Of a stretch of 7,731 nucleotides of DNA, positions 1-5,020 are shown piece by piece. The stretch is taken from positions 1-7,731 of the forward strand of contig JAZRPK010000002.1 of assembly GCA_045649145.1 (NCBI GenBank), given 5' to 3'. Position 1 is the stretch's first letter; every line of letters begins with the position of its first letter. Origin of the DNA: HGM11525 sp045649145. Lineage in GTDB: Bacteria; Bacillota; Clostridia; UBA1381. The notes under the pieces were generated by a model. It did not search any database and had not been told where the DNA came from. It saw only the letters and a program-made list of their open reading frames with translations. The position numbers were made by a program, and so were the translations under genes.

Positions 1-212
1 GATATTATCTTTTTACCGCAAATGCCTTCTATTCTTGCATTTATATCGCAAGCATCGCCAAAGCGAGTATCGGTGGTAAAAGCACTGTTACTCATAATTG
101 GCACAATATCCGCCTTAAGTGTCGCTAAATGCTCCATCTGTACAATTACACTTTTGAAGGTGCAAAATGACCCGGTAACCGCAAAGCCTATCTTCTTCCC
201 CTCAAGCTCCAC
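1..212 (-). CDS. dpaB: Dipicolinate synthase subunit B, N-terminal part (cut by the window edge)
   Basis: This is the first 70 codons of dipicolinate synthase subunit B (SpoVFB in Bacillus), the flavoprotein-fold partner of DpaA. The pair converts a dihydrodipicolinate-pathway intermediate to dipicolinic acid in the mother cell during sporulation. I translated it by hand from a GTG start at 212-210. The N-terminus reads MELEGKKIGFAVTGSFCTF, matching the family pattern of a short lead, GK(R/K)IGF, then TGS.CT, and a later TDTRFG matches the family's conserved segment near residue 50. The usual His of TGSHCT is Phe here. Only one base separates the start from the dpaA stop codon, and GGAGG sits 9 nt upstream, so dpaA and dpaB form one translation-coupled unit. 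No stop is met before the edge. Family identity rests on these motifs and on the adjacent dpaA; the C-terminal two thirds cannot be seen. Confidence 0.9.
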   Translation of the reverse strand, partial: MELEGKKIGFAVTGSFCTFKSVIVQMEHLATLKADIVPIMSNSAFTTDTRFGDACDINARIEGICGKKII

Positions 213-213
213 T

Positions 214-1080
214 TTAGCACACCTCCAGTTCCGAAAGGATATTTTTTACAGTATCCTTGATTATACGTCCTGCACTGATAGGTGCTGTTTTGCCCGGTAG
301 GGACAGTGCCCATATCACACGTCTGTTAAGGCTTTTTGCCGCTTCCAAATCTACTCCGCCCGGAACAGACGCCAAATCTATTATTAGCGCATTTTCGTTC
401 ATTTTACTAAGCTCAGCCTCGCCTAAAACAAGGCTGGGAACTGTGTTGAAGATAACATCGTAGTCCGCTATATTCTCGGCAATTTTAGCAGTGTTAACCG
501 CTCTTGCACCTGTGCCCTCAATCCATGCAAGATCACCCCAGCGTCTTGCGCTTACTGTAACCTTTGCACCAAGCGCAACAAGCATCTTTGTAAGTATTTT
601 CCCTATTCTGCCATATCCAACCACAAGCACTGATGAGCCTGATAGCGTAATCGGCATCTCCGAGAGCGCAATCTCAAGCGCCCCTTCCGCAGTCGGAACT
701 GCATTTTTAACCATCAGCTCCTCACGGTTATAATAGTCGATGCACGCAATACCCTCTCTGTCAAATCTTGCAGCAAGCACAGGCGAAATATGTCCTGCAA
801 GCACCAGCTTTGATGAGCCTATCATTGCCAGAAAATCCTCAATCAGAAGCGGCTTTTCGGCATACGGTGCATTTATGCTGACATCATCTCTGCTTGCGGG
901 AATGGGCAGAATTATAACCTCTGCCGCAAGAGCCTCGTGCATATCCGAAGCCTTCCTTAAGCCTGTCGTATCAATGTCCTTGTCAAAACCGAATACGCTG
1001 ACCTTATACCCGTCATCTGCCAAGAGTCCTGCCAGCGTCAAGGCACGTAAGTCTCCGCCTATAACCGATACCGTTTTCAT
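214..1080 (-). CDS. dpaA: Dipicolinate synthase subunit A
   Basis: DpaA (SpoVFA) is the NAD(P)-dependent subunit of dipicolinate synthase. With DpaB it draws on the lysine/diaminopimelate pathway to make dipicolinic acid, which is loaded into the forespore core with calcium. The protein is 288 aa from the ATG at 1080, close to the family length of about 300. Residues 1 to about 145 form the N-terminal DpaA domain, starting with a Rossmann-like strand and loop (VSVIGGDLRALTLAGLL) and containing DYYNREELMVKNAVPTAEG. A second dinucleotide-binding fold follows, with G-Y-G-R-I-G at residues 155-160, then a hydroxyacid-dehydrogenase-like C-terminal part. A TTG codon directly before the ATG gives a possible start at 1083; ATG is preferred although AAGGAAGG is a few bases closer to ideal for TTG. 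It lies 93 nt after holA and 1 nt before dpaB. Expression is probably sporulation-specific (see the candidate promoter upstream). Confidence 0.93.
   Translation of the reverse strand: MKTVSVIGGDLRALTLAGLLADDGYKVSVFGFDKDIDTTGLRKASDMHEALAAEVIILPIPASRDDVSINAPYAEKPLLIEDFLAMIGSSKLVLAGHISPVLAARFDREGIACIDYYNREELMVKNAVPTAEGALEIALSEMPITLSGSSVLVVGYGRIGKILTKMLVALGAKVTVSARRWGDLAWIEGTGARAVNTAKIAENIADYDVIFNTVPSLVLGEAELSKMNENALIIDLASVPGGVDLEAAKSLNRRVIWALSLPGKTAPISAGRIIKDTVKNILSELEVC
222..226 (-). promoter_or_regulatory. Ribosome binding site that fixes the GTG start of dpaB
   Basis: GGAGG on the minus strand, 9 nt upstream of the GTG at 212, lies inside the last codons of dpaA. It supports a GTG start for dpaB rather than the internal ATG codons further in, which would remove the conserved N-terminal strand and glycine loop. 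Confidence 0.75.
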
Positions 1081-1137
1081 CAATTATGAACCCTTCCTTT
1101 CTGCACGGCGGAAAACTCCGCACGCTTATTCACTAAA

Positions 1138-1166
1138 CATAATATGTGAACAGCAGAAATTTGGTT
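1138..1166 (-). promoter_or_regulatory. Candidate sigma-K-type sporulation promoter for dpaAB
   Basis: On the minus strand the gap between holA and dpaA contains AACC (1166-1163), a 16-nt spacer, and CATATTATG (1146-1138). The mother-cell sigma-K consensus in Bacillus is roughly mACm, 16-17 nt, CATAnnnTA, and this site departs from it only at the last base. Transcription would start near 1131, giving a leader of about 50 nt before the dpaA ATG. Bacillus spoVF is known to be sigma-K dependent, so the position fits. The consensus carries little information and chance matches are common, so this is a candidate only. The predicted leader includes a small perfect hairpin, GCGGA-loop-TCCGC, at 1108-1121, of unknown meaning. 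Confidence 0.4.
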
Positions 1167-1173
1167 CTGATTG

Positions 1174-2184
1174 TCAGCCCCCGATTGCCTCAAAAATAAA
1201 TTTGTACAAGGCGTCCCACTCAGCTATCTTTCCCTGTTTGATAGCAAGGTCCAGTTCAGGTACTCTCGATACCCTCTCCGCCAGAAACTCCTCCGAAAAT
1301 CCCTTAGCGCCGTTATAATATTTCTTTGCTATAAACTGCGGCAGACCAAGCCGTTTTTCTACCTCGGCTGATGTTGCACCTTCTGACAGCATCAGCTTAC
1401 AAAGAAGCATCTTATCAAATGTAGAGTTTAAGAGATATAATATATTAAATGCCGATTCCCTCGATGTCTTTAAGTCGGAAAGTATGGAAAACGCACGGTC
1501 GCTACGTTTTTCCATAATGCAATCTGAAAGGTCAAAAACCTGCACGTTAAGTGATTTTGAAACCATTCTTTTAACGTCTGTTTCGGTTATCTCCTCATCG
1601 CAGGCAGAAAGAAGCTTGTCCAGCTCATTTTTAAGATTGATAAGCCCATCCTGACACACCGATACAAAATATTCTATAACATTCTTGCTCATCTTTTTCT
1701 TTGCCTTAAGTACTTCACCCTGCACCCACGCAGTCAGCTCGTACGGCTTTAAGTACGCAAACTCAACCACCGTACCCGCCTTGGACATAGTCTTATATAC
1801 AGACGAGCGTTTATCCACGCTATCCTCTATGAAAAGCAGTATACAGTAATCGGGCAGACGCTTTAATTCCTCATTCCAAAAATCCGCCACGTTTTCCTTC
1901 GGTTTCTTGAAAATTCCGCTGTCCCTTATTATGACAAGCTTCTTCTCGCTGACCATAGGATAGCTTTCAATCGCATCGGCGATTGTATCAAGGTCGGATT
2001 CCTTGCCGTCAAGGGTAATTAGATTAAATTCCTCAAACCCGTCCTCCGGAATGACAGAGCGTATTTTCTCAATATATAAATCCCTTAAGTACAGCTCCTC
2101 GCCGTAGAAAAGATAAGCGCCCGAGATGCCCTTTTCCTTCATCTCACGCTTTAGTTTCATTACATCGCTTTCCTTTACTGCCAT
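1174..2184 (-). CDS. holA: DNA polymerase III subunit delta (clamp-loader wrench)
   Basis: HolA is the delta subunit of the clamp loader. It opens the beta sliding clamp so that the gamma/tau complex can load it on primed DNA. The 336-aa length is typical. Residues 1 to about 150 form the N-terminal AAA+-like domain of the family: GAYLFYGEELYLRDLYIEKI near residue 20 is the degenerate P-loop region, followed by FEEFNLITLDGKE and YPMVSEKKLVIIRD (clamp-contact region). The middle part (LKPYELTAWVQGEVLKAKKK, then NLKNELDKLLS) is the usual lid/helical segment, and the C-terminal helical collar ends in LDLAIKQGKIAEWDALYKFI-like sequence near the end. The ATG overlaps the last codons of comEC by 10 bp, and its GAGGTG site lies within comEC, so translation is probably coupled. 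The comEC-holA order is common in Firmicutes. No strong terminator follows the stop codon. Confidence 0.96.
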   Translation of the reverse strand: MAVKESDVMKLKREMKEKGISGAYLFYGEELYLRDLYIEKIRSVIPEDGFEEFNLITLDGKESDLDTIADAIESYPMVSEKKLVIIRDSGIFKKPKENVADFWNEELKRLPDYCILLFIEDSVDKRSSVYKTMSKAGTVVEFAYLKPYELTAWVQGEVLKAKKKMSKNVIEYFVSVCQDGLINLKNELDKLLSACDEEITETDVKRMVSKSLNVQVFDLSDCIMEKRSDRAFSILSDLKTSRESAFNILYLLNSTFDKMLLCKLMLSEGATSAEVEKRLGLPQFIAKKYYNGAKGFSEEFLAERVSRVPELDLAIKQGKIAEWDALYKFIFEAIGG

Positions 2185-4493
2185 TTTAACACCTCTTTAT
2201 ACCAGCCTGCGACTACTTTATCCCCGTCACATTCTAAAATTATATCACCCATTGTATCAGTCCTTAGAATTCTTGCTCCCGATTTGGCATAATCTGCGAC
2301 AACTCTGTCGGCAGGATGCGAGTACATATTATTCGCACCAACAGAGCAGACTGCAAAAAGGGGCTTTACCTCTCCTATAAACTCTCTTGATGACGAGCTT
2401 GCCGAGCCGTGATGCGATACCTTTGCAATGTCCACCTCGCCTATCTTGCCCGCAATTCTCTTTTCCGCATCAACCGTTATATCCCCGCCAAAGAACATAT
2501 CAACACCATTATAGCTCATTTTAAGAGCGAGCGAATAATCGTTCTCATCAGCAAATTCTGCGTTCTTCTCAGGCGAAAGTACGTCTATCGAAAAGCCGGA
2601 GTCAAACTCTATTCTGTCGCCTGCGCTTACATATACTATCTCCGTACCGCTTTTCTCTGCAGCAGAAACAATCATCTCACGATACTCCGCTCCCTCGCCC
2701 GAATCAGACATCATAACTGCCGACACCTTCAGGTTTTCTATCGCTGCAACTATCCCTTCGATATGGTCCCTGTGGCAGTGCGATACAATTGCAAGGTCTA
2801 TTTTAGAATAGCCTTTAGCAGTAAGATATGGCAGGAATACCTCTTCACCTATGCTATATTCGCTGTCTGCTGTACCACCGCCGCCATCTATTAAAATCGT
2901 ATCTCTGCCTCTTATGTCTATAATAGCAGCGTCGCCCTGCCCTACATTTACAAAGGTCACAAACATCTTTCCGATTTCGGAAAACGCCGATATACTATAC
3001 ACGGCAAAAATCACTGTCAAGCCTATCACAGAAAGCTTAAAATTTGTCTGTTTTGTCCGTTTGTCTGCAACACATTTTAAGATGTACGCAATCAAAAACA
3101 CAACCGCAAACCCGACAGATGTTGTCTTGGCAAGCGTTATGTAATGTCCAGGCAAAAGTGCAACCATCTCGGGCAGCTTTTTCATTATATCTATCAGTCC
3201 GTCAACAAAGATACCCAAAAAACTCGCCGTCCCAAACAGCTCGAACATCAAAAGTACAATTGGCGACAGAATAAAAAGCATCAGAGTAAGCGGTGTGTAG
3301 ACAAACGTGAATATTATGCTGTAAACCGGTATTCCGTTAAAAAAGTAAGCAGAAAACGGCATCAACCCAAATGTTCCTATAAGCCATACCGATATCATAT
3401 TTCTGGCATTTATATTTTTGATAAACTTTAGCTTTGCACAAAGCGGATACCTGAAAAAGTGCATCAGCACACCCACCGAAACCGACATCACAAACCCCGA
3501 ATTATAGATAAGCAGCGGATTTGACACAAGACATACCGTCACAACGATTGATACAATGTCAGGATAGTGCGAAAATCCGCGCAATCTGCAATATATCATA
3601 ACAACGGCAAGTACAAGCGCTGCACGTACAAATGTTATGTAGTTGCCGTAAAATATTGCGAATATCATAAGCGCAATAACAATCAGCGGTTCACGCTTGC
3701 GTTTTGGTATTGCGGCGAAAATAAATTCGCATATCGATAACAGTAAAAATGTATGCAGAAAAGACGGATACAACAATCGGAGTGCTGATGTCCTTACCAG
3801 CGTTTTCTCAAATTCATCAGAAAACTCCGACCTGTTGCCGAGCAAAACCGCCTTTATCATACCTGCATCGTCATCTGTATAGAACTTGTCTATAGATGCT
3901 CCAATGCGGTTTTTGATATATTCAGCAGCATAAACAGGCGATAGCATAAATGCTCTTTCATCAATTAGCTGCGCCTCATCGGCGTGCATTTCGAACTCTA
4001 TCCCTTTACCCTTGTAGTAGATACGGTAATCAAATTCCGTACTGTTGTCAGGTGAGGAAATTGTATCGAGGAAGCCTCGGAATGCCACTCTGTTTCCCGT
4101 GGAAAATTCCGTTTCGGAGGTTATGCGTATTTTTGCGTCAACCTCCTCAACATTACCTCGGTATGTAAGCTTTTCAAGGCTTACTATGTAGGAATAGTGT
4201 TCATCATATTCATCGGGAATTTCGCATATTATACCTTCCACTTCAATATAACGGTCAAGGTAACTGTCAAACAACGATGCTGCAGGCTCGGCAGCATAGG
4301 ACATCACCACTACACCTATAATTACAGCTGCAGAGTAGATAATTTTGCGTACATTGAATCTCTTTAGTAATACTCCAACAACGCTTAATATCCCCAGACA
4401 CACCGAAAAGAGCAGTGCATACCCAAGCCCTGCCGTTTGCAGTAATATCACGCCACAAAGATACCAGCACAAAAATGCCGTATATACCGACAT
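2175..4493 (-). CDS. comEC: ComEC/Rec2-type DNA internalization protein
   Basis: ComEC forms the inner-membrane channel for single-stranded DNA during natural transformation; its C-terminal metallo-beta-lactamase-like domain is proposed to degrade the non-transported strand. At 772 aa it has the full family layout: N-terminal membrane helices (about 5-67), an extracytoplasmic OB-like domain (about 81-150, starting RYIEVEGIICEIPDEY), the polytopic competence domain (about 200-505, with VLLGNRSEFS, FVRAALVLAVVM and NSGFVMSVSVGVL), and the MBL-like domain (about 510-765). The MBL part shows NVGQGD (518-521 for GQGD), the metal motif H572-C-H-R-D576-H577 and SHHGS (H694, H695). The usual SGLH motif of the competence core is replaced by PSFLH (H247). 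The ATG has GGGAG 7 nt upstream. It is first in the comEC-holA unit, with its own promoter. Whether this host is transformable cannot be told from here. Confidence 0.93.
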   Translation of the reverse strand: MSVYTAFLCWYLCGVILLQTAGLGYALLFSVCLGILSVVGVLLKRFNVRKIIYSAAVIIGVVVMSYAAEPAASLFDSYLDRYIEVEGIICEIPDEYDEHYSYIVSLEKLTYRGNVEEVDAKIRITSETEFSTGNRVAFRGFLDTISSPDNSTEFDYRIYYKGKGIEFEMHADEAQLIDERAFMLSPVYAAEYIKNRIGASIDKFYTDDDAGMIKAVLLGNRSEFSDEFEKTLVRTSALRLLYPSFLHTFLLLSICEFIFAAIPKRKREPLIVIALMIFAIFYGNYITFVRAALVLAVVMIYCRLRGFSHYPDIVSIVVTVCLVSNPLLIYNSGFVMSVSVGVLMHFFRYPLCAKLKFIKNINARNMISVWLIGTFGLMPFSAYFFNGIPVYSIIFTFVYTPLTLMLFILSPIVLLMFELFGTASFLGIFVDGLIDIMKKLPEMVALLPGHYITLAKTTSVGFAVVFLIAYILKCVADKRTKQTNFKLSVIGLTVIFAVYSISAFSEIGKMFVTFVNVGQGDAAIIDIRGRDTILIDGGGGTADSEYSIGEEVFLPYLTAKGYSKIDLAIVSHCHRDHIEGIVAAIENLKVSAVMMSDSGEGAEYREMIVSAAEKSGTEIVYVSAGDRIEFDSGFSIDVLSPEKNAEFADENDYSLALKMSYNGVDMFFGGDITVDAEKRIAGKIGEVDIAKVSHHGSASSSSREFIGEVKPLFAVCSVGANNMYSHPADRVVADYAKSGARILRTDTMGDIILECDGDKVVAGWYKEVLKWQ
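2190..2195 (-). promoter_or_regulatory. Ribosome binding site of holA inside comEC
   Basis: GAGGTG sits 5 nt upstream of the holA ATG at 2184 and lies within the last codons of comEC (stop 2177-2175). It confirms the start of holA and implies translational coupling with comEC. Confidence 0.75.
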
Positions 4494-4529
4494 ATCCCTA
4501 CTCCCAAATTTGTTATTAGTTTATACTAT

Positions 4530-4558
4530 ATTATAACATACTGTTGGAGCAAAAACAA
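4530..4558 (-). promoter_or_regulatory. Sigma-A-type promoter for comEC-holA
   Basis: On the minus strand TTGTTT (4558-4553), a 17-nt spacer, and a perfect TATAAT (4535-4530) occur just upstream of comEC. A TG one base before the -10 box makes it an extended -10, compensating for the weak -35. Transcription would start near 4523, leaving a leader of about 30 nt before the ATG at 4493. Confidence 0.7.
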
Positions 4559-4595
4559 TCGTTGTAATTATTTTTTTGTAAATGGCAAAAAAATA

Positions 4596-4624
4596 TTGAC
4601 AAAAATTTTCGTTTATAGTAAAAT
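4596..4624 (+). promoter_or_regulatory. Sigma-A promoter for tRNA-Leu
   Basis: TTGACA (4596-4601, perfect) is followed by a 17-nt spacer and TAAAAT (4619-4624, one mismatch to TATAAT). Transcription should start near 4631, about 25 nt upstream of the mature tRNA 5' end. It points away from the comEC promoter; the two -35 boxes are about 38 nt apart. Confidence 0.85.
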
Positions 4625-4655
4625 ACCTATTGTCGTCAAAATGACAAAAAGATAT

Positions 4656-4742
4656 GCAGATGTGGCGGAATTGGCAGACGCGCATGGTTCAGGTCCATGT
4701 GAGAGCAATTTCATGCAGGTTCAAGTCCTGTCATCTCCACCA
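4656..4742 (+). tRNA. tRNA-Leu(CAG), CCA encoded
   Basis: This 87-nt class II tRNA decodes CUG. The parts in order are: acceptor GCAGATG; linker TG; 3-bp D stem GCG/CGC around a loop with the conserved GG; anticodon stem CATGG/CCATG with loop TTCAGGT (anticodon CAG); a 15-nt long variable arm folding as TGAGA-GCAA-TTTCA; T stem GCAGG/CCTGT with loop TTCAAGT; acceptor 3' strand CATCTCC; discriminator A (4739); and CCA at 4740-4742. The long variable arm, 3-bp D stem and A73 all fit leucine. One oddity is that acceptor pair 2:71 is C opposite C instead of the normal C-G; the other six pairs form. It is a single-gene unit with its own promoter and terminator. Confidence 0.95.
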
Positions 4743-4746
4743 CGTC

Positions 4747-4778
4747 GAAGCAAAGTTCGCTTTGCTTCAACTTTTTTT
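4747..4778 (+). terminator. Rho-independent terminator of tRNA-Leu
   Basis: A perfect 9-bp stem, GAAGCAAAG / CTTTGCTTC, closed by a TTCG tetraloop (4756-4759), is followed by AAC and seven T residues (4772-4778). It starts 4 nt after the tRNA CCA, so the primary transcript needs only a short 3' trim. Confidence 0.92.
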
Positions 4779-4819
4779 ATGCAAAAAAGTCATCCGCCCG
4801 CTTCCTTGCTTCTCCTCTT

Positions 4820-4907
4820 TCACAAAAAGTCACGCTCGGCTCACCTGTTCGGTTGTAAACGCCCTCACAACGGCTTGCTGTCGCTATCAACTTTTTGTGA
4901 TTTTTTT
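4820..4907 (+). repeat. Inverted-repeat intergenic element ending in a T-run
   Basis: TCACAAAAAGT (4820-4830) and its exact reverse complement ACTTTTTGTGA (4890-4900) enclose 59 nt, and seven T residues follow directly (4901-4907). The enclosed part holds a smaller hairpin, GGTTGT...ACAACG near 4851-4872. No credible coding sequence is present. It could be a copy of a dispersed repeat, a second terminator, or a small structured RNA; the sequence alone does not decide. Upstream, 4782-4805 resembles its left end (see findings), which suggests a partial second copy. Confidence 0.5.
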
Positions 4908-4938
4908 GTTTTCATCCTTGACACGTCATGAACACTCG

Positions 4939-4976
4939 CACCAAAAAAGCAACCCTTGAGGGTTGTTTTTTTGGTG
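4939..4976. terminator. Bidirectional terminator between tRNA-Leu and metH
   Basis: The core stem CAACCC-TTGA-GGGTTG (4950-4965) is flanked by A6 on the left and T7 on the right, then by CACC and GGTG, so the whole 38 nt folds as one hairpin with one G-T pair. Both strands yield a GC-rich stem followed by a U-run (7 on plus, 6 on minus after one C), so it can stop transcription from either side, that is, read-through from the tRNA side and the metH operon. Confidence 0.88.
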
Positions 4977-4981
4977 TGTGG

Positions 4982-5020
4982 ATTATAAAGAGGCAGGAGT
5001 TATCCCTGCCTCTTTATAAT
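4982..5020 (-). terminator. Long palindrome over the 3' end of metH
   Basis: Two perfect 16-nt arms, ATTATAAAGAGGCAGG (4982-4997) and its reverse complement (5005-5020), flank a 7-nt loop. The right arm is the last coding part of metH and the loop holds its TAA stop (5002-5000). There is no clear U-run directly after it on the metH strand, so it may act as an mRNA 3'-end stabilizer, with actual termination at the bidirectional terminator 6 nt further on. The structure is certain at sequence level; its function is inferred. Confidence 0.6.

Noticed and set aside
1108..1121. Small hairpin GCGGA-loop-TCCGC in the holA-dpaA gap as a holA terminator
   Set aside because: The stem is only 5 bp and no T-run follows on the minus strand; at most it is part of the dpaA leader.
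740..1318. 192-aa plus-strand open frame across dpaA and the end of holA
   Set aside because: It runs antisense to two well-supported genes and across their intergenic gap, resembles no family I know, and is composition-driven.
2409..2894. 161-aa plus-strand open frame inside comEC
   Set aside because: It is antisense to the MBL domain of comEC, whose motifs are intact, and shows no recognisable domain.
3700..3800. Possible frameshift in comEC at the divergent competence-core segment
   Set aside because: The frame stays open for 772 codons with family motifs before and after at normal spacing, so divergence is more likely than a frameshift.
4629..4649. TGTC-N8-GACA inverted repeat near the tRNA start site as a repressor operator
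   Set aside because: The half-sites are 4-5 nt and the region is A/T-rich; this is expected by chance and tRNA-Leu operators are not known.
4918..4923. Perfect TTGACA as the -35 of another plus-strand promoter
   Set aside because: No -10-like box lies 16-18 nt downstream; that position is the arm of the bidirectional terminator and no gene follows on this strand.
4596..4959. Two overlapping plus-strand open frames of about 100 aa covering the tRNA and the region after it
   Set aside because: They start upstream of or within the tRNA gene and pass through its terminator; they are by-products of RNA and hairpin sequence.
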